Source: UBA2862 sp045658005 | Lineage (GTDB): Bacteria > Bacillota > Clostridia > Christensenellales > Aristaeellaceae | Direction of reading: 5' to 3' | NCBI GenBank assembly: GCA_045658005.1 | Contig: JAZOUD010000123.1 | Location: 1-64,000 of the forward strand | DNA: 64,000 nucleotides | Part shown: positions 9,800-17,194 of the stretch, in pieces | Layout: each line of letters starts with the position of its first letter | Numbering within the stretch: position 1 is the stretch's first letter | Translations under genes and position numbers: made by a program | Notes under the pieces: model-generated | Told to the model about the DNA's origin: nothing | What the model saw: only the letters and a program-made list of their open reading frames with translations | The model's database searches: none

Positions 9800-10750
9800 T
9801 TGCGCCGTGCTGTCAAACTGGCGCTTATACTGCTCGTCCTCATGTCTGCGCTAACCGGCTGCAAACCGCTGGTACAGGAGGAGGCCGGGCCGATTTCGAT
9901 CTATGCCACGTTCTATCCCATATACGCGCTGACGGACGCCGTCATGCAGGGGGTGCCCGACGCGGCGCTGCACTGCCTGGTGCAGCCCCAGGACGGCTGC
10001 CTGCGGGCCTATCAGCTCTCCGATTGGGACGCGGCGCTGCTCGTTCGGGGCGCGGACGCCGTCATTGCTGGCGGGCGCGGCCTGGAGACCTTTGAAAGCA
10101 CGCTGTTTGGCTGGGGAGAAGGCGGTCCCGCCGTCTCTGCGGTGCTCTATAACCTGGAGCTCTACGAACCCAAGCAGCGCGCGAACGGCGAGGCGCAGTC
10201 CCACTTTCAGGGGCCAAACCCACACCTGTACATGTCGCTGGAAGGCGCGGCGCACATCGTGGAAAGCATCTCCGCGACGCTGGTTTCGCTGGACCCGGAA
10301 TATTCGGTGCGGTATATCGGCAACGCCGAAAGTGCCATCAAGGCGTTGGAAGCACTGCTGGACGCCTCCCGGATCAAGCTGGCCGCCCTCGAAGGCCGAC
10401 GCGTGGCGCTGATGGGCGAGGCGCTGATCTATGTGGCAGAGGATTATCAGCTCGAGGTCGCGGACTGGATCGAGCGGGAGACCGGCTCGGCCTACGGAGA
10501 CAACGAGCTGGCCATGTGGCTGGAGCGGCTGGAAAAGGCCGACGCCGAGGTGGTGCTGATCGAAAAGCAGGCGCCGCAGGCCCTGGTCGAAGCGCTGGAG
10601 GCGCAGGGCCATGCCGTCGCGTTGATCGACGTGCTGTCGACGCACGCAGAGGGCGAAGGCTTCGACAGATATCTTGAAATCCAGGGCGAAAACGCGCAGG
10701 CCATATGCGATGCCTTTGAGCGCGCGGACGCCGGGAGGAAGCAGCATTGA
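9800..10750 (+). CDS. Metal ABC transporter substrate-binding lipoprotein, ZnuA-like
   Basis: A predicted lipoprotein of the ZnuA/TroA (cluster A-I) solute-binding family. A hydrophobic signal ends in LTGC, so the mature protein would be lipid-anchored. ATFYPIYALTDAV and NPHLYMS resemble the strand and second His ligand of zinc/manganese-binding members. The usual first ligand motif (PHD/PHEW) is replaced by a QDGC stretch, so metal specificity is uncertain. TTG at 9800 is chosen because AAAGGAA lies about 9 nt upstream; a GTG at 9791 would sit on top of that site. No permease or ATPase gene is adjacent, which is unusual. rnhA overlaps its 3' end. Confidence 0.72.
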   Translation: MRRAVKLALILLVLMSALTGCKPLVQEEAGPISIYATFYPIYALTDAVMQGVPDAALHCLVQPQDGCLRAYQLSDWDAALLVRGADAVIAGGRGLETFESTLFGWGEGGPAVSAVLYNLELYEPKQRANGEAQSHFQGPNPHLYMSLEGAAHIVESISATLVSLDPEYSVRYIGNAESAIKALEALLDASRIKLAALEGRRVALMGEALIYVAEDYQLEVADWIERETGSAYGDNELAMWLERLEKADAEVVLIEKQAPQALVEALEAQGHAVALIDVLSTHAEGEGFDRYLEIQGENAQAICDAFERADAGRKQH

Positions 10751-11193
10751 AAAAAGTGATCATCTATACGGACGGCGCCTGCTCCGGCAATCCCGGCCCG
10801 GGCGGTTGGGGCGCCGTACTGATGTACAGGGACAAGAAGCTGGAGATCTCCGGCTATGAGGCCCACACCACGAACAACCGCATGGAGCTGACAGCGCCCA
10901 TACAGGCGTTGTCCAGGCTTAAGGAGCCCTGTGAGGTCAGCGTGTATTCGGACAGCGCCTACCTGGTGAACGCCTTCCAGAAGCACTGGCTGGACAGCTG
11001 GCAGCGCCGGAACTGGATCAAGAGCGACAAGAAGCCGGTGGAAAACGTGGACCTGTGGCAGGAGCTGCTGAAGTATGCCGGCATCCACAGGATCGAGTGG
11101 ATCAAGGTCAAGGGCCACGCGGACAACCCCTACAACAACCGCTGCGACGCGCTGGCCACCGGCGAAATCAAGCAGCACAACATCAAAATATAA
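10747..11193 (+). CDS. rnhA: Ribonuclease HI
   Basis: Degrades RNA in RNA-DNA hybrids. The 148-residue protein has the standard length and the catalytic DEDD set: Asp9 (YTDGACSGNPG), Glu47 (NRMELTA), Asp69 (YSDSAY) and Asp134, with the flexible-loop His124 in GHADNPYNN. Translation starts at TTG 10747, overlapping the stop of the preceding lipoprotein gene; GGGAGG at 10733-10738 gives 8 nt spacing. A strong hairpin follows at 11201-11237. Confidence 0.95.
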   Translation: MKKVIIYTDGACSGNPGPGGWGAVLMYRDKKLEISGYEAHTTNNRMELTAPIQALSRLKEPCEVSVYSDSAYLVNAFQKHWLDSWQRRNWIKSDKKPVENVDLWQELLKYAGIHRIEWIKVKGHADNPYNNRCDALATGEIKQHNIKI

Positions 11194-11200
11194 TAGTAAG

Positions 11201-11237
11201 GTCCCCTTCAAAAAGATCTTTCATTTTTGAAGGGGAC
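11201..11237. terminator. Bidirectional hairpin between rnhA and the recombinase
   Basis: A perfect 14-bp inverted repeat (GTCCCCTTCAAAAA at 11201-11214 and its complement at 11224-11237) with a 9-nt loop lies between two convergent genes. It is followed by a short T run on the plus strand. The last codons and stop of the minus-strand recombinase are encoded inside the stem, so the gene end and the terminator share bases. Confidence 0.7.
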
Positions 11238-12333
11238 TTTCATCGGTGTTCGACGGCTCACCGTCCACGGGTTCATCGTCCGGCGCTTCGTCGCCGCGCA
11301 CATGGACCCGCCGCGCCGCCATGCGCCTGCGGTCGTCGGTCATGGCGGCGTAATGCCTGCGGGTGGTGTTCACGTCGCTGTGGCCGAGCACGTCGGCCAC
11401 CAGGTAAATATCTCCGGTTTCGTGGTACAGGTTCGTGCCGAAGGTGCTTCGCAGCTTGTGGGGGCTCAGCTTCTTCTTCAACGGTGCGGCCATCGAGGCG
11501 TATTTTTTCACCATGATTTCCACGGCCCGCACCGTGATGCGGCGGTTTTGAAGCGACAGGAACAGCGCCTCCTCGTGGCCCGGCGCGGGCGTCAACTCCA
11601 TACGGACCTTCATGTAGTCCTGCAGGACCCGCGCGACCTCGTCGGGAAAGTAGAGTATGGCCTGATTGCCGCCCTTGCGGGTCACCAGGAAGCCGTTGAT
11701 GGAAAAATCGATGTCGTCGATGTTGATGCCCACCAGCTCGCTGACGCGAATGCCGGTGCCCAGGAAGAGGGTAAGGATCGCCAGGTCCCTGGCGCGGGTA
11801 TGGGCGTTGTATTTCTTCTGGCGCTCGGTCTGCTGCGCGCCGCTCTCCACCAGATCCAGCATGCGGGCGACCTCGTCGATTTCCAGCCGTATGATGGGCT
11901 TCTGGTGCCGCTTGGGCATGTCCACCAGCGCGGCGGGGTCTGAATCGATATAGCCATTTTTATATAGAAATTTGTAAAAGCTTCGTAAAGAGGATATTTT
12001 ACGCAATTTTCCCAATTCCTGATTGGTGACTTCGACGTCGTCGCGCATGTACAGCGTAAGATAGTCCATATACATGTAGATGTCCCGGGAGGTAACCTTT
12101 GAAAGGTCCGAGGCGTCCAGGGCGCCTGGCGCTTTGGACGCGAACTTGGGAAGCTCCTGGGTCAAGAAGCCGAAGAACAGCTTCAGGTCGATCACATAGG
12201 CGTAGCGCGTCAACGGCTGGGTCGTGGAATCGATGGCGTTGATGAAATCGAAGCAGACGTCCGGAAGCTCGCGCAGCATGGTGCGTATGCGCGACTGAAG
12301 GTCCCTGGCGCGCTGCTCGGTAAAGTCGGACAT
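11221..12333 (-). CDS. Tyrosine recombinase (XerC/D-like), stand-alone
   Basis: A 370-residue phage-integrase-family recombinase. A SAM-like core-binding domain occupies about residues 20-130. The catalytic domain has the full set Arg196 (TGIRVSEL), Lys220, His292 and Arg295 (HKLRSTF), His318 (GHSD) and nucleophile Tyr328. It should be able to cut and rejoin DNA through a 3'-phosphotyrosine. The last 40 residues are acidic. CAGGAGG lies upstream of the ATG at a slightly long 11 nt spacing. No excisionase, relaxase or att repeat is visible nearby, so it may be a chromosomal Xer-like enzyme rather than part of a mobile element. Its partner site is unknown. Confidence 0.88.
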   Translation of the reverse strand: MSDFTEQRARDLQSRIRTMLRELPDVCFDFINAIDSTTQPLTRYAYVIDLKLFFGFLTQELPKFASKAPGALDASDLSKVTSRDIYMYMDYLTLYMRDDVEVTNQELGKLRKISSLRSFYKFLYKNGYIDSDPAALVDMPKRHQKPIIRLEIDEVARMLDLVESGAQQTERQKKYNAHTRARDLAILTLFLGTGIRVSELVGINIDDIDFSINGFLVTRKGGNQAILYFPDEVARVLQDYMKVRMELTPAPGHEEALFLSLQNRRITVRAVEIMVKKYASMAAPLKKKLSPHKLRSTFGTNLYHETGDIYLVADVLGHSDVNTTRRHYAAMTDDRRRMAARRVHVRGDEAPDDEPVDGEPSNTDESPLQK

Positions 12334-12450
12334 GAAAAAGGATACCTCCTGAAAAAAAGATATCTATAAATGCGGTCGGCTTGGCTATTACGAGATCCGT
12401 CATAAATGCGGACTCTGAACGCCCAGCATATCAATAGACGTTGTTCGCTC

Positions 12451-12528
12451 CAGCTTTTACGAAACCCGCCCCACGGGCGGGCTCGAGATGCGCAGCATCT
12501 TTTCGTAAAAGCTGCCTTTTGCGAAAAG
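12451..12528. repeat. Cloverleaf-like nested inverted repeat
   Basis: A perfect 14-bp inverted repeat (CAGCTTTTACGAAA at 12451-12464; complement at 12501-12514) encloses two further hairpins. These are CCCGCCC-CAC-GGGCGGG (12465-12481) and AGATGC-GCA-GCATCT (12486-12500). A third small hairpin, CTTTT-GCG-AAAAG, abuts at 12516-12528. On the minus strand the GC-rich stem is followed by TTT, so part of it may end the operon whose last gene stops at 12543. The nested layout exceeds a normal terminator and resembles REP-like or small-RNA structures. Confidence 0.7.
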
Positions 12529-12542
12529 ATGTGTGGGGTGCC

Positions 12543-12791
12543 CTACTGTCCCTTGAAGCAATCAAAGGGCTCCTCCGCGTCGCCGGTATCCAACAGATCC
12601 TGCCGCAGCTGGTCGTATTCCGCCGCGCCGTCGTCGATGATCTCATCGATTTCAATGGCGGCGTAGTCCGCGCCCGTCTTCAGGCACTTCATGCAATTGT
12701 CGCAGATCTTGTTTGGATCGAGGTCGCACACATTGCATTCGCCGCAATCGTCGCACAGCTTGTTTTCATCGAGCACGCAAACCTTTGCCAT
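12543..12791 (-). CDS. Small eight-cysteine protein, likely metal-binding
   Basis: An 82-residue acidic protein of unrecognised function. The first 36 residues hold eight cysteines (5, 13, 16, 19, 22, 30, 33, 36) in two related units: C-x-LDENKLCDDC and C-x-LDPNKICDNC. The pattern suggests two zinc sites or Fe-S clusters; which metal cannot be told by eye. The remainder is a negatively charged, probably helical tail. The start at 12791 is preferred over one six codons upstream because of a GGGGGAT site about 9 nt before it. It is the last gene of a minus-strand run with other zinc-motif proteins. Confidence 0.75.
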   Translation of the reverse strand: MAKVCVLDENKLCDDCGECNVCDLDPNKICDNCMKCLKTGADYAAIEIDEIIDDGAAEYDQLRQDLLDTGDAEEPFDCFKGQ

Positions 12792-12820
12792 TGCGCATAT
12801 CCCCCACACTTAACATTATC

Positions 12821-13573
12821 TCAATCGTCGACCACCTGACGGCACAGCTTGTTCACGGAACGCTTGACCGCGTCTCGGCTGTTGCCCCAGGGCTTATCCT
12901 GGTTGCGATAGTCAAACTTGGCGGTAAACCAGTCGAGCTCTCCTTCAAGGCGCTCAAAGCTCTTTTGTTCGATATCCGTGAGCGTATCCACGAATTTCTT
13001 GAGAACGTCGCCGGACAGGTGCCTTGGCGCCATTTCCAGGGCCTGGGCATAGTGCTCGAGGCACATCCCCTTGGATTTTGCGAAGAGCTCCGGAAATTCC
13101 GCTTCATGTTTGTACATATACAGCACGGTATACATGTAGCGCTCCATGTTCTCCCGGATGCGTTCGCACACCAGGCAGGTGTCTTCGATGGCCTTCAGGG
13201 CGTTCACAGGCGCCTCAAAGCCCGCGCCCTTGGCGCCGCCAAGCCGCTTGAATATGGGCTTGCCGGCCTGGCTGGCGGCGGCGTCCCTGGCCTGGGCGGC
13301 GATGTCCCCCAGCCGCTTCATCGTTTCCTTCATATAGGTGTGGGTGATCAGCGCAAGACCCAGGCGGTTTCCGGCCGCGTACATCTGCTTGAAGTGCTCG
13401 GGACAAAAGCCCTTCTGATTGACTTCGATGCGCTGGCTGGGCTCCATCACCGATTCGCCCAGGAAATAGCCCACGTTGGCGGCCTCCGTTTTGGCGCGCA
13501 GCAGGCACATGGGACATTCACAATCCTGGCGGTAGACCTCCCAGACCGGCGCGGTATCGATATGCTGCTTCAT
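12821..13573 (-). CDS. DUF6062 family protein
   Basis: A 250-residue protein matching the DUF6062 family of Clostridia; no activity is known. It consists of two similar halves. Each has a CxxC followed about 35 residues later by a C-x2-H: Cys20/Cys23 with Cys57/His60 (GFCPEH), and Cys133/Cys136 with Cys171/His174 (GMCLEH). This is a duplicated, apparently zinc-binding module. No signal peptide or membrane segment is seen, so it is probably cytoplasmic. It lies between the small zinc-ribbon membrane protein and the eight-cysteine protein, presumably in one transcript. Confidence 0.8.
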   Translation of the reverse strand: MKQHIDTAPVWEVYRQDCECPMCLLRAKTEAANVGYFLGESVMEPSQRIEVNQKGFCPEHFKQMYAAGNRLGLALITHTYMKETMKRLGDIAAQARDAAASQAGKPIFKRLGGAKGAGFEAPVNALKAIEDTCLVCERIRENMERYMYTVLYMYKHEAEFPELFAKSKGMCLEHYAQALEMAPRHLSGDVLKKFVDTLTDIEQKSFERLEGELDWFTAKFDYRNQDKPWGNSRDAVKRSVNKLCRQVVDD

Positions 13574-13588
13574 CGCGTGTTCACATCC

Positions 13589-14002
13589 TTACGCTTTTTG
13601 CTTGAATGCGTGATGGCATTTGCCACAGGTCACGGTGACCTCGCCCACACCCCTGGGCAGGCGTATGCGCGACTTGCATTCGGGGCACTTGAAGTATTTA
13701 TACTGCTTCATGTTCTTCATCCGGTTGATGGACTGCCTTACCGCCGAGGACCTTCCGCGCCACAGCTTCAGGAAAGCCGCGTTTTCCGCATAGCGCTTTT
13801 CAAGGTTGCGGGACAGCATGCGGTACAGCGCGAATATGTATACGGCGAGGCTCAGCCAATACAGCACAGGCAGCCTGAAAATGGTGCTCAACATCGACAA
13901 CACGACGCCGGCGATCAACAGCGCCATCGAAAGCTCGTCCGCGCCGCGCCGCCCGGCCATGAATTTTTGCAAGCCGGCCCTGATTTTCTGAAATATGGAC
14001 AT
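13589..14002 (-). CDS. Membrane protein with C-terminal zinc ribbon
   Basis: A 137-residue protein not assigned to a named family. Two hydrophobic segments (about residues 25-43 and 46-62) form a hairpin in the membrane. A basic stretch follows, then a zinc ribbon with CPEC (106, 109) and CGKC (126, 129). The ribbon should face the cytoplasm. The ATG at 14002 has GGAGG 7 nt upstream; a GTG two codons earlier overlaps that site. The gene lies between the J-domain gene and DUF6062 on the same strand. Confidence 0.78.
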   Translation of the reverse strand: MSIFQKIRAGLQKFMAGRRGADELSMALLIAGVVLSMLSTIFRLPVLYWLSLAVYIFALYRMLSRNLEKRYAENAAFLKLWRGRSSAVRQSINRMKNMKQYKYFKCPECKSRIRLPRGVGEVTVTCGKCHHAFKQKA

Positions 14003-14033
14003 TTTCACCCCTCCGTTTCACGTGCAATGATTC

Positions 14034-14684
14034 TCATCGATACCTTCCGGTGTAGCCGCTGCCACCGCCGCAGCAGTTGCAGAGGCAGTTGCACAGCAGG
14101 TTCAGCACGCAGCAGCCCAGCAGCGGACTGCCGCAAAGCACCGTCGGCATGGCAAAGCCCCGCCCCGTGCCGCGGGTCTGGTAGTACTGCGCGCCGCCCT
14201 CCAGGCGGCTCAGCAGCGCCCTGTACTCAAAGTTATTCGGGTTCATGCTCACGGCCTGCCGGGCATAATTCAGCGCCGCCACGCGATTGCCAAGGCCCAG
14301 GCTGGCCTCCCCGCACAGGTAATACCATTCGGCATTGCGCTCCATGATGGTCTCCAGCAGGTGCATGGCCTCCTGGAAATGGCCCGCGCGGATATAGTTT
14401 CGCGCCGCCTGCATGTGGGGATTGGCGCTGCCGTAGGCTTCGCCGGTGTAGCTACGGCTGCCGCCGGCAGTGCTGCCGTTGAAGCCGGAAGGGTTCGTGC
14501 CCTCCCTGCGCCACTTCATGACCGTGGAATAGGCCTCGTTGACCTCTTTCATACGGGCTTCGGCTTCCGGGGAACCGTTGTTTACGTCCGGGTGGTATTT
14601 CTTGGCCAGCGCTCGGTAGGCCTGTTTGACCTCGTCGTCGGTGGCCTGGGGAGAAATACCCAACACGCGATAGGGATCCTGCAT
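14034..14684 (-). CDS. J-domain protein with TPR-like and cysteine-rich tail
   Basis: A 216-residue DnaJ-like co-chaperone. The J domain is at residues 1-70 with the HPD motif at 31-33, which in this family stimulates DnaK ATPase. About residues 95-170 contain two TPR-like helix pairs (an ARNYIRAGHFQEAM-type repeat). The C-terminus is hydrophobic and cysteine-rich (CCVLNLLCNCLCNCC) and may be lipid-associated or metal-binding. It lacks the zinc finger of canonical DnaJ, so it is a specialised J protein. The stop lies just before the membrane zinc-ribbon gene. The start at 14684 has GGAG at good spacing and comes 2 nt after DUF5685. Confidence 0.87.
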   Translation of the reverse strand: MQDPYRVLGISPQATDDEVKQAYRALAKKYHPDVNNGSPEAEARMKEVNEAYSTVMKWRREGTNPSGFNGSTAGGSRSYTGEAYGSANPHMQAARNYIRAGHFQEAMHLLETIMERNAEWYYLCGEASLGLGNRVAALNYARQAVSMNPNNFEYRALLSRLEGGAQYYQTRGTGRGFAMPTVLCGSPLLGCCVLNLLCNCLCNCCGGGSGYTGRYR

Positions 14685-14686
14685 CG

Positions 14687-15529
14687 TCAAGCTCCTTTGT
14701 TCTGTCCGCCCCGCTTGCTCTGTATATACGCGTATTTGCTCCATACGCCGGAATACAGTACATTTCGAATGATGTCCGCGTCCAGCAGTATGGGCAATCG
14801 CTCAAAGGCGTCAGCGGCATCGGCTACCATCGCCATCATGGCCGTCTTGCACAGTTGTTCATAATCTTCCCTGTCCTGAAGGGGCTTCAGGGGGTTGTAG
14901 CTGCCCCGGCGCATATCCCTGGGCAGGTCGTCGTAGGCATCCATGAAGTAGACAAAGCGCCCGAGCCCGTCGCCGATGGCCTGCAGCTCCTGAACGAAGG
15001 CCTGCTGTTCCGGCCACACGAACAGCTCGGCGAGCATCCGTCCCGTGGCGTTGACAGGCAGGTCGATCTCAAGCACATTGTCCCGCTCCCACCCGTGGAT
15101 CTGCCCAAGCCACTGCTCTATGGCGTCGCATCGCCTCGGATAGGCCCTTTCAACGGTGCGATACGCCCTGCGCAACAGGGCGGCTTCCCCGGCAGAGATC
15201 GGGTTTTTATCGTCATACCAATCGTCCCGGCACTTGTGATAGGCCAGCGCGATATTCATGTCCGCCACGTAATCCATGACCGGCGTCGATACATAGTCGT
15301 GCTGCCTGGCGGGGTTTGCGATACAGCGCTCCCTGGCGGTGCGTTCCCCTGGCTCATACAGCGCGTTCAGCAGCAGCGCCAGAAACGTCAGGTCATAGCT
15401 GAGCGTCGAGCTGGTCAAAAAGCCGTGCCGCTTTCTGAGCGTCCGGCACAGGCCGCAGTACATCGCCTTGAAGCGCTGCTGCCGCTCCTGGGAAAGCGCC
15501 TCCGGGTAGGTAACGATGTATCCGAACAA
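14687..15529 (-). CDS. DUF5685 family protein
   Basis: A 280-residue protein of the DUF5685 family, commonly found next to a J-domain gene in Clostridia; function unknown. It is mostly helical, with a conserved early CGLC (Cys25, Cys28). Several acidic/histidine positions in the middle (HKCRDDWYDD and MDAYDDLPRD) give a helical-bundle, possibly metal-binding or prenyltransferase-like appearance. Translation starts at TTG 15529 with AAGGAGG about 9 nt upstream. As the first gene of the minus-strand run it probably shares a transcript with the four genes behind it. Confidence 0.82.
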   Translation of the reverse strand: MFGYIVTYPEALSQERQQRFKAMYCGLCRTLRKRHGFLTSSTLSYDLTFLALLLNALYEPGERTARERCIANPARQHDYVSTPVMDYVADMNIALAYHKCRDDWYDDKNPISAGEAALLRRAYRTVERAYPRRCDAIEQWLGQIHGWERDNVLEIDLPVNATGRMLAELFVWPEQQAFVQELQAIGDGLGRFVYFMDAYDDLPRDMRRGSYNPLKPLQDREDYEQLCKTAMMAMVADAADAFERLPILLDADIIRNVLYSGVWSKYAYIQSKRGGQNKGA

Positions 15530-15597
15530 AGCCGCGCGCCTCCTTTACGATTCCCCATTATAGCCTTTCGATGTTAACGCATCATAAACTCACATTT

Positions 15598-16986
15598 TCA
15601 GCGCTCAGCCTTGTGAAGTCCGAGCCCGACCACGGCCTGGGCTACGGTCTCCACGCCGAGGACCTCTATGCCGTTGGGAATTCGAATATTCCGAAGGTTG
15701 TATTTGGGCAGCACGACGTGGTCAAAGCCCAGGCGCGCGCACTCCGCGATGCGCCGTTCCGCCTGACCGATGGCCCTGACCTCGCCGGCCAGGCCCACTT
15801 CCCCCATCACCGCCCAGGTTCCGGGAATGCTGCGGTTCCTGTGGGACGAAGCGACGGCGGCGCATAGCGCCAGGTCCGCCGCGGGCTCCGTCAGGGACAT
15901 GCCGCCGGCGATATTGATGTACACGTCCTGATCGTACAGTCGCAGGCCGACCCGCTTTTCAAGCACCGCCAGCAGCAGGGCAAGCCGGCCCTGGTCGATG
16001 CCGCTGGCCATCCTGCGGGGATTGCCGAAGACGGTGGTCGACACGAGAGCCTGGACGTCCGTGAGCAGCGGCCTCGAGCCCTCCATGGCGCACATGACCA
16101 CGCATCCGCTGGCGTCGTGGGCCCGCTCGGACAGCAGCGCCTCGCTGGCGTTCTCCACCTCGCGCATGCCCCGGTCGGTCATCTCGAACATGCCCAGCTC
16201 GTTGACGGAGCCGAAGCGATTCTTCACCGCCCTCAGGAGCCGGTACTGGTGCTGCCGATCGCCCTCGAAGTACAGCACGGCGTCCACCATGTGCTCCAGG
16301 ATCCTGGGGCCGGCGATAGCGCCCTCCTTCGTCACATGCCCGACCAGGAATATGCTGCAGCCGCTCTGCTTGGCCAGGTGCATCAGCATCGAAGCGCACT
16401 CCCGCACCTGGGAGACGCTGCCAGGAGCGCTGGCCATTTCCGGCCTGTACATCGTCTGTATGGAGTCGACGATCATCACGCTCGGGGAAAGCTCCTGCAT
16501 GCGCCTTTCCACCGTATTCATGTCATTTTCCGGCAACACGAAGAAGCCCGTTCCCGTCGCGTCCAGTCGCTTGGCCCGCATCTTGACCTGGCGGCTGGAT
16601 TCCTCGCCCGAGACGTAGAGCACGCAGGCGCCGTCGCCCGCCATGTTGGCGCACAGCTGGGTCAATAGCGTGGACTTGCCGATGCCGGGGTCGCCGCCCA
16701 CAAGCACCAATGAGCCGTCCACGACCCCGCCGCCCAGCACCCGATCCAGCTCGGATATGCCGGTGCTGCGCCGGGCCATGGCCTCGTCCGGGATGTCGTC
16801 CACGCGGACCGCCTGGGCCCCGCTGCCTGGCGCCCGCTTCAGCTTCTTCTCCTCCGCCTTGAGCGCCGGTGCGGCCTCCTGCTCCACAAGGGTATTCCAG
16901 TTGCCGCAGTCCGGGCATTTGCCCATCCACTTCGGCGTTTCGTAGCCGCATTCGCTGCAAACGTAGATCATCCTGGCCTTTGCCAA
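15598..16986 (-). CDS. radA: DNA repair protein RadA
   Basis: RadA/Sms is a RecA-like ATPase that promotes branch migration of recombination intermediates. The 462-residue protein has an N-terminal C4 zinc finger (Cys10, Cys13, Cys24, Cys27). Walker A is GGDPGIGKST (about 97-106), the RadA-specific KNRFG motif is near residue 253, and a Lon-like C-terminal domain follows. TTG at 16986 gives the usual MAKA-type N-terminus and has GGGGAGG 8 nt upstream. Longer in-frame starts would add residues not found in the family. It is transcribed divergently from the phosphoesterase gene. Confidence 0.95.
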   Translation of the reverse strand: MAKARMIYVCSECGYETPKWMGKCPDCGNWNTLVEQEAAPALKAEEKKLKRAPGSGAQAVRVDDIPDEAMARRSTGISELDRVLGGGVVDGSLVLVGGDPGIGKSTLLTQLCANMAGDGACVLYVSGEESSRQVKMRAKRLDATGTGFFVLPENDMNTVERRMQELSPSVMIVDSIQTMYRPEMASAPGSVSQVRECASMLMHLAKQSGCSIFLVGHVTKEGAIAGPRILEHMVDAVLYFEGDRQHQYRLLRAVKNRFGSVNELGMFEMTDRGMREVENASEALLSERAHDASGCVVMCAMEGSRPLLTDVQALVSTTVFGNPRRMASGIDQGRLALLLAVLEKRVGLRLYDQDVYINIAGGMSLTEPAADLALCAAVASSHRNRSIPGTWAVMGEVGLAGEVRAIGQAERRIAECARLGFDHVVLPKYNLRNIRIPNGIEVLGVETVAQAVVGLGLHKAER

Positions 16987-17113
16987 GGCGCGCACCTCCC
17001 CGCGAACGCCCTTCACGGGCGCAATGGGATGAATCGCGCCTCTGGGCTCCACCTGATTATACCACATCTGGCCGGATATGTGAATTTATACCGGCTTTTG
17101 TTTACCAGTTCTT

Positions 17114-17165
17114 ATTATAATCCCCATGATCTCGACTTGTCAGCGGCATCAAAAAAAACTATAAT
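17114..17165. promoter_or_regulatory. Divergent promoters between radA and the phosphoesterase
   Basis: On the plus strand TTGTCA (17137-17142), 17 bp, TATAAT (17160-17165) is a near-consensus sigma-A promoter. On the minus strand a TATAAT (17119-17114) lies in position to serve radA, with a weaker -35 overlapping the plus-strand -35. Confidence 0.65.
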
Positions 17166-17194
17166 AGAGTGAGTATTTTACCGGGAGCGTTGCT

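Noticed and set aside
11221..12333. The tyrosine recombinase as the integrase of a genomic island covering 11-17 kb
   Set aside because: Neighbours on both sides are ordinary chromosomal genes (rnhA, radA), with no att repeats or other mobility genes.
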